Shown here: positions 36,455-43,113 of the stretch, in pieces
How positions within the stretch are numbered: position 1 is the stretch's first letter
Layout: each line of letters starts with the position of its first letter
Assembly (NCBI GenBank): GCA_041690355.1
Contig: JAWLHK010000013.1
Coordinates: 1-64,000, forward strand
Length of the DNA: 64,000 bases
Direction: 5' to 3'
DNA from: JAWLHK01 sp041690355 [NCBI: bacterium]
Lineage (GTDB): Bacteria; J088; JAWLBW01
Program-made: the position numbers and the translations under genes
The notes under the pieces: model-generated
What the model was told of the DNA's origin: nothing
What the model saw: only the letters and a program-made list of their open reading frames with translations
The model's database searches: none

Positions 36455-36597
36455 CGAGTTACGAGTGACGAGTGCCGAGTTTCCGACAAGGACACAGATC
36501 ACCACGGCCTTGTTGATTGGCGCTCAGCGCTCGGCGCTGTTCCCAGTGACGATTTACGAGCTGCCAGCTACCCGTTACGCAATACGAGTATCCGTCC
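36451..36597. repeat. Heptanucleotide repeat array filling an entire convergent gap
   Basis: The 147 bp from the last bases of the GMC gene to the stop codon of the convergent gene divide into exactly 21 words of 7. They include GTGACGA, GTTACGA, GTGACGA, GTGCCGA at the left, CGCTCAG, CGCTCGG, CGCTGTT in the middle, and ACGATTT, ACGAGCT, ACCCGTT, ACGCAAT, ACGAGTA at the right. Neighbouring words resemble each other, and several families succeed one another in a single register. Confidence 0.8.
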
Positions 36598-37407
36598 CTA
36601 CGGCTGGATCGCCGGCCCGCCGGAAGAGGAGCGACTCAGGATTTCCTGAGCGCGCTTCACGTGAGGCCGCTGCATGAGCTGCTTCCACGGGGGAAGCGAG
36701 CGCCAGGTCATGAACAGGGCGCCCTGCGGCGTCGGGCGCAGAAACGGATCGGTCTCGGCGCCGCGCCAGTAGCCGCTGGCCAGATGGCGGCTCACATCCC
36801 GGCGCTCGATCTCCTGCTGAAACGCGACGACATCGGTGACGGTCGTGTTGCGGCCGGCATACGGATCCGCGGCGACACGGGCCTGGTGCAGCGCCCACAT
36901 CTCCTCGATCGGCCGCATGGCCGGAAGCGTGACGGCGTCGTCGTCGGCCCGCGGCGGAAAAGGCTGGTGCACCGTCGTGCACGCCGTATGGATCCAGTTC
37001 CCCTGGGTTCGGCTCCGCGAAAAAAGGAGCCCCTCGCCGACCTGCACGCCGTTCTGTTCGGCAACGAAGACCATCGACAGGTCCGTCGTCTGTGGATGCT
37101 GGAGCAGGGCCACCGTCATCTGTTGGGGCAGGACGTCTTCGAGCGGTTTCACCCGGCCGACCTCGGCAAACCCGAGATCCTTCAGTCCGGTGACCATTTC
37201 TTCGAGGCGCTGCTGCGCGGCAGGAAGTTCGCCATAACCGGGGACGACGGCGCGCAGCGGAATGCCGACCGGATACTTCTGGGTGAAGTAAATGACGAAC
37301 GGCATGAACCAGTAGGGGAGCAGCACCGCGAGCGCTGCCGACGCGTACCACGGAATCGGCAGCGCGAAGAGGCCTGCGGTCACCGCCAGTGTCAGAATCA
37401 GGACCAT
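36598..37407 (-). CDS. Membrane-anchored hypothetical protein
   Basis: A 269-residue protein with two N-terminal transmembrane helices (VLILTLAVTAGLFALPIPW and ASAALAVLLPYWFMPFVIYF), then a soluble domain of ~220 residues facing probably the cytoplasm. It contains HTACTTVHQPFPP and YAGRNTTVTDVVAFQQE but no motif I recognise. The ATG at 37407 (GAGGG 8 nt upstream) is preferred to an in-frame GTG at 37416. Divergent from yefM; the shared upstream region holds a 12-bp palindrome. Confidence 0.7.
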   Translation of the reverse strand: MVLILTLAVTAGLFALPIPWYASAALAVLLPYWFMPFVIYFTQKYPVGIPLRAVVPGYGELPAAQQRLEEMVTGLKDLGFAEVGRVKPLEDVLPQQMTVALLQHPQTTDLSMVFVAEQNGVQVGEGLLFSRSRTQGNWIHTACTTVHQPFPPRADDDAVTLPAMRPIEEMWALHQARVAADPYAGRNTTVTDVVAFQQEIERRDVSRHLASGYWRGAETDPFLRPTPQGALFMTWRSLPPWKQLMQRPHVKRAQEILSRSSSGGPAIQP

Positions 37408-37447
37408 GAATCCCACCCTCGAGCGGAGAAGAACCGGACCGCTATTT

Positions 37448-37501
37448 ATACCATGGTATCCGGCGGTCGGTCATGCACGCGGCATTTTCTACTTCTACAA
37501 T
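37448..37501. promoter_or_regulatory. Divergent promoter region with palindrome, upstream of yefM
   Basis: ATACCATGGTAT (37448-37459) is a perfect 12-bp palindrome and overlaps a TATAAA box for the minus-strand gene. For yefM, ATGCAC (37473-37478), 17 bp and TACAAT (37496-37501) make a plausible promoter. The palindrome could be the antitoxin's operator, but known YefM operators differ. Confidence 0.4.
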
Positions 37502-37520
37502 GTATCGGGAGGACTCCAAG

Positions 37521-37772
37521 ATGGACAGGGTTCCATATTCGAAGGCTCGTCAGAATCTGGCCACAGTGATAGACAGGGCCTGTCGCAATCACGAGCCCGT
37601 AATTATCACCCGAAATCAGAAGTCGGTCGTATTGATGTCTCTCGAAGACTATAACGCGCTGGAAGAAACAGCTTACCTTTTGCGAAGCCCCAGGAATGCA
37701 CTCCGACTTCTACATGCTATCAAGCAACTCGAGACAGGAATGGGCAGTGAGGGTACCGGCGAAGAAGAATGA
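37521..37772 (+). CDS. Phd/YefM family antitoxin (orphan)
   Basis: An 83-residue antitoxin: MDRVPYSKARQNLATVIDRACRNHEPVIITR is the YefM DNA-binding N-terminus, VLMSLEDYNALEETAYLLRSP the conserved core, and the acidic disordered tail is the toxin-wrapping part. GGGAGG precedes the ATG. Its TGA overlaps an ATG in the way YefM overlaps its toxin gene, but that second frame stops after five codons. Its codon use is visibly richer in A/T than its neighbours, suggesting acquisition by transfer. Confidence 0.85.
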   Translation: MDRVPYSKARQNLATVIDRACRNHEPVIITRNQKSVVLMSLEDYNALEETAYLLRSPRNALRLLHAIKQLETGMGSEGTGEEE

Positions 37773-37806
37773 AGGCTGTTCGCTGAAGCAGCGTGCGGTG
37801 CTTCAG
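37769..37806 (+). pseudogene. Truncated toxin start after yefM, ending in a hairpin
   Basis: An ATG overlapping the yefM stop opens MKAVR and meets TGA at 37784-37786. A hairpin CTGAAGC-10 nt-GCTTCAG (37783-37806) then runs into the stop codon of the convergent VOC gene. This looks like a deleted YoeB/Txe-type toxin gene of which only the first codons remain, but the remnant is too short for certainty. Confidence 0.4.
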
Positions 37807-38231
37807 GCCTCAGCGCTGTCCGAAAACCCCGGGTTCCACGCGACTTCCCAGAGGTGCCCGTCGGGATCCTGGAAGTAACCCGCGTATCCGCCCCAGAAGG
37901 TCTCGGCGGCGGGCTTGGCGATCGTTGCGCCGGCGGCGGCCGCCTGGGCCATCACTGCTTCGACCTCTTCGCGCGAACCCACGTTGTGCGCGAGCACGAA
38001 CTCGGTGGCGCTGCGCGGCCCGGGTGCAATTCCACTGTCGTGCGCAAGGCTTGTCCGCGGCCACAGGGCGAGCTTCAGACCGTGCTGCAATTCGAAGAAC
38101 GCCACCGCCCCGTGCTCGAATTCCGTCCCGACAATCCCTTGCGTGGGAAGACCCAGTCCATCACGGTAGAAGGCGACGGCCCGGTCCAGGTCGTCGACAC
38201 CGAGCGTGATGAGGGTGACGTGCGGGTTCAT
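37803..38231 (-). CDS. VOC family (glyoxalase-like) protein
   Basis: A 142-residue vicinal-oxygen-chelate protein with two beta-alpha-beta-beta-beta modules: HVTLITLGVDDLDRAVAFYRDGLGLP begins the first, and YAGYFQDPDGHLWEVAWNPGF ends the second with the metal-ligand Glu in the WEVAWN context. The family includes glyoxalase I, dioxygenases and resistance proteins; substrate unknown. Its ATG overlaps the stop of the lipoprotein hydrolase gene (ATGA). Last gene of the four-gene operon from 40795. Confidence 0.9.
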   Translation of the reverse strand: MNPHVTLITLGVDDLDRAVAFYRDGLGLPTQGIVGTEFEHGAVAFFELQHGLKLALWPRTSLAHDSGIAPGPRSATEFVLAHNVGSREEVEAVMAQAAAAGATIAKPAAETFWGGYAGYFQDPDGHLWEVAWNPGFSDSAEA

Positions 38232-39190
38232 TCGTCGACCGGCTCGTGTTCCAGGCGGAGTCCGTCGAGGATCCGGGGGAACACGTCGCGCGCCGCGCCG
38301 TCGCCGAGAAGCAGACCGCCATGGCCGTACTCCTTGCGGTCGCCGTAGAGGCGCGTGAAGGAGTGGTAGATCTTCGTTCGCGTGCCCGCCTTGCGGTAAA
38401 GTGGGTGCGCCTGCCACGGGGGGACGAGCGCGTCGGCCGCGCCGGTCAGCACCGTGAGCGGAACGTCAATGCCGGCCACACGACGTCGCAGCTTCTCGCC
38501 CCAGTTGCCCGCGCGCAGGGCCGTGCCGATTTCGGTCAGCATGCGCGGGCCCACCGGTTCGAGCTGCGCCTCGAGCCAGCGCGGGTCCACCGGCTCGACG
38601 CCGTAGTTCCACAGCAGGTCCCCGAGAAGAGGCCGGTCGGTTTTCACGCGGATGTACGCTGCGGCCTCGCGCGGATGGTGCGCGCGCGACCACGTCTTGT
38701 CCGCGAACGCGCGCACCGGTTCCATCGGCGTCCCCAGTTCCACCGGAACGGCGACGAAGACGAAGCGGGCAACGCGCTCCGCCAGATCGGCGTGGAGCAC
38801 GGGAATGCCGCCCAGGCTGAATGTGACCACCGATACCGGCTTTCCTTCGCGCCCCAGATGACGCGCTGCGCGCTCGACCCAGGGCGCCAGTTCGGCCAGG
38901 GTCGCCTCCTGCGGCAGCGAGTTCCAGTCGAGCACGGTGACGTCGTAGCCTTCGCCCTGGAGCCAGGGCGCCAGGCCGCCGAAGCCGGGAACGTCGAAGA
39001 TGCCCGCCGAAACGCCTGGCGGCCCCACGAGCAGCACCGGGTCGCCGGCAGCGGGATAGCGCACGAGGCCGACCGCGGACTCCTCGGCGTGAAGCGAGGC
39101 GCGCAAGGGGCCGGTGGTTGCATCGCGAACGGGCGCGCCAGCGCAGGCGACCAGGAAGACGAAGAGCGGAATCAGGGCAAGCCGTCTCAT
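38228..39190 (-). CDS. Alpha/beta-hydrolase lipoprotein
   Basis: A 320-residue lipoprotein (MRRLALIPLFVFLVAC, lipobox LVAC). The alpha/beta-hydrolase core has the oxyanion region VLLVGPPGVSAG, the nucleophile elbow VTFSLGGIP (Ser in SLGG), an Asp in VLTGAADALVPP and a late His in EYGHGGLLLG. It resembles polyhydroxyalkanoate synthase/esterase-like hydrolases of the envelope. Its ATG overlaps the stop of the upstream hydrolase (TGATG), with which it shares layout, so the pair may have arisen by duplication. Confidence 0.85.
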   Translation of the reverse strand: MRRLALIPLFVFLVACAGAPVRDATTGPLRASLHAEESAVGLVRYPAAGDPVLLVGPPGVSAGIFDVPGFGGLAPWLQGEGYDVTVLDWNSLPQEATLAELAPWVERAARHLGREGKPVSVVTFSLGGIPVLHADLAERVARFVFVAVPVELGTPMEPVRAFADKTWSRAHHPREAAAYIRVKTDRPLLGDLLWNYGVEPVDPRWLEAQLEPVGPRMLTEIGTALRAGNWGEKLRRRVAGIDVPLTVLTGAADALVPPWQAHPLYRKAGTRTKIYHSFTRLYGDRKEYGHGGLLLGDGAARDVFPRILDGLRLEHEPVDE

Positions 39191-40251
39191 CAGTCCACGC
39201 TCCGCAGCCAGCGTTCGAGTTCGGGGTAGACGTCGCGGTGCGCGTCATTGCCCAGCTGCAGGTCGACGTGGCCGTAGTCGCCGTGATAGCCGTTGGCGCG
39301 CGAGAACACGATGACCTCCTTGCGCTCCGAGGCTGCCGCTTCCCAGGCGGGCATCACGTTGGCGACCGAGGCGAGATTGTCGAGCGCGCCGACGGCGACG
39401 AGAAACGGAGCCTGCAGGCGGCGCAGGCCGGCGACGTAATCGACGGATCCGTCGAGGCTCGTGAACCCCTGGCGCTGGAACGGTTTGGCGAGCTGGCGCA
39501 GCACGCCGCCGCGGATGTTACCGGTCGTGTTGTAGACGAGCTTCTGCACGGTTTCGCGGTCGAGATTGTCGAAATTCCACGTAATGCGTTCGAAGCGCGT
39601 ATCGAAGACGCCGACCAAGGGGGCGGCGGCGGGGACGAAGGCGTCTTCCCAGATCGTGAAGAGGCGGGGGCTCAGCCACCCGGCCTGACCCTGCGCCCAC
39701 TCCAGATAATCGGCATAGCCTTCGAACGTCACCGGCGCGCCGAGGCCAACGAGCGACTTCAGGCGGGCGTCGCCGAAGGTCGAGACGTAGCCGTACATCA
39801 CCATGCCGCCCATCGAGTGGCCGATCCAGTGCACCTGCGGAGTGCCGGTGCGCCGCGCGACTTCGTCGAGAATGGCGGGAATGTCCTGCGTGACGTAATC
39901 GTCGAAATCGAAGTCGGACAGCAGCGCGGGCGCCTTGCTCAAACCGACCCCGCGCAGATCGACGCTCCATACGTCCCAGCCGCGCGCCGCGAGGTAGCGG
40001 GGAAAAGATCGCTGCTCGTCGAGCGACCACATGCGCGCGTTGGCGCTGATGCCATGGCAGAGCACGATCGGCGTGTTGCGGGGCACGGTTCCCGGGCCCG
40101 GGCGGTAATGGTGCAGGGCGATCTGCCAGCCGTCGGGCGTCGTGGCGTAGACGACTTCATCACGAAGGGGCGCCGTCTTGAGCAGCGGATTCCACAGGCA
40201 GGCCTGCAACAGGAGAAACGGAAGAAGCAGGGCGGCGAACCGGACAGACAT
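39190..40251 (-). CDS. Alpha/beta-hydrolase lipoprotein
   Basis: A 353-residue lipoprotein (MSVRFAALLLPFLLLQAC). Core features are LCHGISANARMWSLD (oxyanion), the nucleophile WIGHSMGGMVMYGY, AVGALDNLASVANV (acid) and HGDYGHVDLQLG (catalytic His). A lipase/esterase or PHA-synthase-like enzyme attached to a membrane; substrate unknown. AAGGAG lies before the ATG. It follows the SCP2-like gene by 4 bp and is coupled to the next hydrolase. Confidence 0.87.
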   Translation of the reverse strand: MSVRFAALLLPFLLLQACLWNPLLKTAPLRDEVVYATTPDGWQIALHHYRPGPGTVPRNTPIVLCHGISANARMWSLDEQRSFPRYLAARGWDVWSVDLRGVGLSKAPALLSDFDFDDYVTQDIPAILDEVARRTGTPQVHWIGHSMGGMVMYGYVSTFGDARLKSLVGLGAPVTFEGYADYLEWAQGQAGWLSPRLFTIWEDAFVPAAAPLVGVFDTRFERITWNFDNLDRETVQKLVYNTTGNIRGGVLRQLAKPFQRQGFTSLDGSVDYVAGLRRLQAPFLVAVGALDNLASVANVMPAWEAAASERKEVIVFSRANGYHGDYGHVDLQLGNDAHRDVYPELERWLRSVD

Positions 40252-40255
40252 GGGG

Positions 40256-40795
40256 TTACTCCTTGCGCAGCGCTGCGATGGCCGCCCGCACGTCGGCGCT
40301 GTTCTTGTGGCGCAGCAGGCCGAAGACGCGGCGCAGATCGCCCGGGGTGCCGATGCCGTGGGCGCGGGCGATCTTGAGAACCTTCCAGCCCCCTTTGAGC
40401 ACGATTTTCCAGTAGCCGTGGCGAAAGAGCTGGCCTACGCCGGCGATGACCCTGAGTTCGACCAGCCGCGACTCGTCGAGCAGAAAACAGCACTCGTAGA
40501 GCCGCGTGGCGAAGTCGCCGATTGTGGCGTCGTCGAGCTCCGTCATGTACGCGATGGCCCCCTCGGAAAAGACGAAGTCGAGGTCGGGGTTCGGCGGCTC
40601 GCCGGGCTCGAGCACCGAGCGCCCGCCGCGGCGAATCAGGCTCCAGACCTGATCATCGCCCGCGAACCGCAGGCGCGAGCAGACTCCGTCGGGCAGGGGG
40701 CGGGCGGCCTCGACCCAGGCCGGGTGATCGGCGAAGAAGGCGATCAGTTTCTCTTTGGCTTCCCGGGATACGGTCATGGTGTCGATGGTTGACAT
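40256..40795 (-). CDS. SCP2 sterol-carrier-like domain protein
   Basis: A 179-residue cytoplasmic protein. The central part (RLRFAGDDQVWSLIRRGGRSVLEPGEPPNPDLDFVFSEGA, here listed as a region about 37-85) has the strand-helix pattern of SCP2 lipid-binding domains; the C-terminal third is basic and helical. First gene of an operon with two lipoprotein hydrolases and a VOC protein, which suggests handling of a lipid or sterol-like compound (inference). The ATG is 8 nt after TATCAT; no ribosome site is seen. ATG 40777 is an alternative. Confidence 0.6.
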   Translation of the reverse strand: MSTIDTMTVSREAKEKLIAFFADHPAWVEAARPLPDGVCSRLRFAGDDQVWSLIRRGGRSVLEPGEPPNPDLDFVFSEGAIAYMTELDDATIGDFATRLYECCFLLDESRLVELRVIAGVGQLFRHGYWKIVLKGGWKVLKIARAHGIGTPGDLRRVFGLLRHKNSADVRAAIAALRKE

Positions 40796-40857
40796 GGACG
40801 GATATGATACCCCCGTTTCGCGGGCGGTATCCACTTTCCCCCCGGAGCGTTCTTGAG

Positions 40858-40863
40858 TACAGT
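40858..40863 (+). promoter_or_regulatory. -10 box of a predicted leaderless transcript
   Basis: TACAGT lies exactly 6 nt before the ATG at 40870. The bases between (GAAGGA) are purine-rich but too close to the start codon for a normal ribosome site. Confidence 0.55.
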
Positions 40864-40869
40864 GAAGGA

Positions 40870-41385
40870 ATGCGCGCGCTCGCCGTGGGGGTTCTGGGGT
40901 TGGCGCTGGCCGGGTGCAGCATGCACGAGGGGGTCTACCGCATCGATCCGCGCTGGCCCCCGAATGTCATGCGCGTGCGCGTGGCCGGCGTGCTCGAGCG
41001 CGACGGGCGCTATTTCGTCGATGTCTATCCGGGCGATCCTCCTTCGGCCGAACTGTTCGGCGGTGGGCTGGAGGCCGACGAAACGCCGCGCGAGGCGCTT
41101 CGGCGGGAGTGGCGCGAAGAACTCGGCGTCGACATCGAAGTGGGGCCTCTGCTCATGGTCGTGCACCGCTCGTTTCTGCTCCGGGGCGTGCGGGTGAGTC
41201 AGGTCGAGCTGGTGTTTCGCATCGAGCGCGTGCGCAGGGTCGCTTCCTGGTCCCGCGAAGCAGACCATCGGCCTGCCTGGCTCGATCTGGACAGTCTGCG
41301 CGCGCTGCAGGCCCGTCCGGAGGCCTTGTTCGCCGCGTTGCCGCTCGACGGCGCAGATGTTTATCGGGAGGAGAGTTTACCGTGA
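40870..41385 (+). CDS. Nudix hydrolase with a lipoprotein signal
   Basis: A 171-residue protein. A complete Nudix box is visible at residues 65-87: GGLEADE, then RREWREELGV, fitting G-x5-E-x7-REUxEExGU. Such enzymes cleave nucleoside diphosphates linked to another group. The surprise is the N-terminus: MRALAVGVLGLALAGC is a standard lipobox signal (Cys16), predicting a membrane-anchored, extracytoplasmic Nudix enzyme. A shorter start at ATG 40972 would give a plain cytoplasmic enzyme, but the TACAGT-6 nt-ATG arrangement favours 40870. Overlaps the next gene by GTGA. Confidence 0.8.
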   Translation: MRALAVGVLGLALAGCSMHEGVYRIDPRWPPNVMRVRVAGVLERDGRYFVDVYPGDPPSAELFGGGLEADETPREALRREWREELGVDIEVGPLLMVVHRSFLLRGVRVSQVELVFRIERVRRVASWSREADHRPAWLDLDSLRALQARPEALFAALPLDGADVYREESLP

Positions 41386-41873
41386 CCGCATTGGAAGATT
41401 TCGATCTCGAAGGCCTCGTCCGGGCCTTCTCGGATTACCGGCGCGACAAGTTTGAATACGTGCTCGACATTGAGACCGGGCGTGTGCACTTCATTCCCCT
41501 CGGCGTACTGCGCGAGGCCGAAGAAGGGCGCCTGCAGACGGCGGGCATGTCGCCGCAGGATGCCGAAAAGGCCGAGGTCGCGCGCCGCTTCATCGACGAT
41601 CTGAGCGGCCGGTACGAGCTGGTTCCCTTCGTTGAAGAGGAATCGATTGCCGAGTGGGAGCGTGAGTTTCTCGCCGAGCACGGCGCCACGGAGCTCACGG
41701 CAGAGCTCAAGCTCGAGTGGGAGCAGTACCGCATCACGCTTCTTCAGGATGAGATTCAGTTCTGGCTTGACGAAACGGGGATTCTCGAAGAAGGCGAAGA
41801 GAGCTGGCTCGACGAAGACCTGACCGACGACGCCATGAACGACGAGGACTACGGCGAGGATACCGAATCCTGA
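41382..41873 (+). CDS. UPF0158 family protein
   Basis: A 163-residue acidic cytoplasmic protein starting on GTG inside the Nudix stop (GTGA), with GGAGG upstream. FEYVLDIETGRVHFIP and the RRFIDDLSGRYELVPF segment match UPF0158 proteins, whose function is unknown. The C-terminal 30 residues are almost all Asp/Glu. Translationally coupled to the Nudix lipoprotein. Confidence 0.75.
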   Translation: MTALEDFDLEGLVRAFSDYRRDKFEYVLDIETGRVHFIPLGVLREAEEGRLQTAGMSPQDAEKAEVARRFIDDLSGRYELVPFVEEESIAEWEREFLAEHGATELTAELKLEWEQYRITLLQDEIQFWLDETGILEEGEESWLDEDLTDDAMNDEDYGEDTES

Positions 41874-42147
41874 AAATGCCGGCCACGAAGGGATTTCTTC
41901 ATGGCTTCTCCGCTCGCCCTGAGGAGCCGGGCTTGAGAATCCTGCTGCTCCGGAGATACCTGGACCCCAGGGGTATCCGCGCCGGCATCTCGAAGGGTCA
42001 GCGGAACATGAGTACCCTCTTCAAGAGCTGAGCGTTCACCGATTCAGGTGTCGCGAGCAGGAGTTAAAAGGTATGGCCCTTCGACGAGCTCTCAGGCCGA
42101 ACGGTCACGCGCTAAACCTGTTTTGGACACGACTGGTCTGCCATCTG
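41874..42147. repeat. Structured, REP-like intergenic region
   Basis: No gene is visible in these 274 bp. It contains an 8-bp inverted repeat ATGCCGGC (41876-41883) / GCCGGCAT (41981-41988), a nested hairpin around the atacctgg/ccaggggtat arms, and the segment cccttcgacgagctc-tcaggccgaacgg near 42078, itself a partial inverted repeat. The last resembles short intergenic repeats I recall from several GC-rich genomes. The trmJ stop codon lies in TGTCATTCTGAGCG at its right edge. Confidence 0.5.
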
Positions 42148-42861
42148 TCATTCTGAGCGGGTTTTGCGCTCGCTGATCCACTGCACCTGGTGCCAGATGC
42201 CGCGCAGGACCTGGACGTCCTTGCGCGTGAGCCCGTTGCGCGTGAACATCTGCCGCAGCAGCACGCGGACGTGTTTTCCCTGTCCCGGATGCAGAAAATC
42301 GATAGCCTCCAGGGCCGACTCCATCTGCGCAATCATCGGCTCGACCACCTCGCGCGGCGCCAGCTCGGGCGGCCGCTCGTACGGCCGGCTCGTCAACGCG
42401 CGGCGGAACTCCCAGGCGGTGACCCCCACGGCGTGGGAGAGGTTGAGCGACGTATAATCGACCGTCGGGATGGTGACCACCCGTTCGCACGCAAGAAGCT
42501 CCTCGTCGCTCAGACCGGATTTCTCGTTGCCGAAGAGAATGGCCGCCCGCGACCACTGCGCCGCCGTGAACGTCGGCGCGGCCTGGTCGATCGGCTCCAG
42601 GCGCCAGCGTTTGCGTTTCAGGGCCGTTGTGCCGATGACGAAGCTGCGGTCGGCCAGGGCCGCTTCGAGCGTGTCGAAGAACTGGAGTCGGTCGACCTCG
42701 GCTTCGCAGCCGGCCGCCATGCGCCGGGCCTCGTCGGGGGCGAAGCGGTACATGTCGACGATTCGCGGAGGCGCGAACCCGAAGTTGCGCAGGGCGCGCA
42801 CGGCCATGCCGACGTTGCCGGAGTTACGGGGCCGCACGAGAACGAACTGTACATCAGCCAT
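42148..42861 (-). CDS. TrmJ/SpoU-type RNA 2'-O-methyltransferase
   Basis: A 237-residue SPOUT (knotted) methyltransferase. FVLVRPRNSGNVGMAVRALRNFG is motif 1, ILFGNEKSGLSDEEL motif 2 and IPTVDYTSLNLSHAVGVTAWE motif 3, an excellent match to TrmJ/YfhQ, which methylates the ribose at position 32 of several tRNAs. Length and domain order fit; the C-terminal helical region (about 170-235) is the TrmJ extension. Target specificity (tRNA 32 or another site) is inferred from family. Divergent from the ftsW-like gene across a heptad array. Confidence 0.9.
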   Translation of the reverse strand: MADVQFVLVRPRNSGNVGMAVRALRNFGFAPPRIVDMYRFAPDEARRMAAGCEAEVDRLQFFDTLEAALADRSFVIGTTALKRKRWRLEPIDQAAPTFTAAQWSRAAILFGNEKSGLSDEELLACERVVTIPTVDYTSLNLSHAVGVTAWEFRRALTSRPYERPPELAPREVVEPMIAQMESALEAIDFLHPGQGKHVRVLLRQMFTRNGLTRKDVQVLRGIWHQVQWISERKTRSE

Positions 42862-42877
42862 CAGAAAGAATTTGCGA

Positions 42878-43038
42878 GTGACGTGTGACGAGTGACGAAT
42901 TACGAGTGACGAGTGAGAACCCTCGGCTGCCGCAGGGGCACGTAGGTGGCGCTCGGCGCCTGGCGCTTCAGAACAACCGGGGGACCTGCGACTGAATCCT
43001 GGGGACCGGCGACTGAGGACTGACGATTACTGACCGGC
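42878..43038. repeat. Heptanucleotide repeat array between divergent genes
   Basis: 161 bp divide into 23 words of 7 that change family along the way: GTGACGT, GTGACGA, GTGACGA, ATTACGA, GTGACGA (42878-42912); GGCGCTC, GGCGCCT, GGCGCTT (42948-42968); GACCTGC, GACTGAA, TCCTGGG, GACCGGC, GACTGAG, GACTGAC, GATTACT, GACCGGC (42983-43038). The first family is the same as at 36.45 kb. Confidence 0.8.
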
Positions 43039-43076
43039 GCCCCCCGGACATCCCGTGCACCGTGTCTCGGGCACGG

Positions 43077-43082
43077 TATAAT
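43077..43082 (+). promoter_or_regulatory. -10 box upstream of the ftsW-like gene
   Basis: A perfect TATAAT lies 31 nt before the ATG, giving a leader of about 25 nt. No convincing -35 box is seen at the right distance, and no ribosome site is present in the leader. Confidence 0.45.
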
Positions 43083-43113
43083 ATAGCCGGCCGAACGTCA
43101 ACTCGACTCCCAC

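Noticed and set aside
40256-41385. A frameshift or fusion between the SCP2-like gene and the Nudix gene
   Set aside because: They are divergent, each with its own -10 box, and both proteins look complete.
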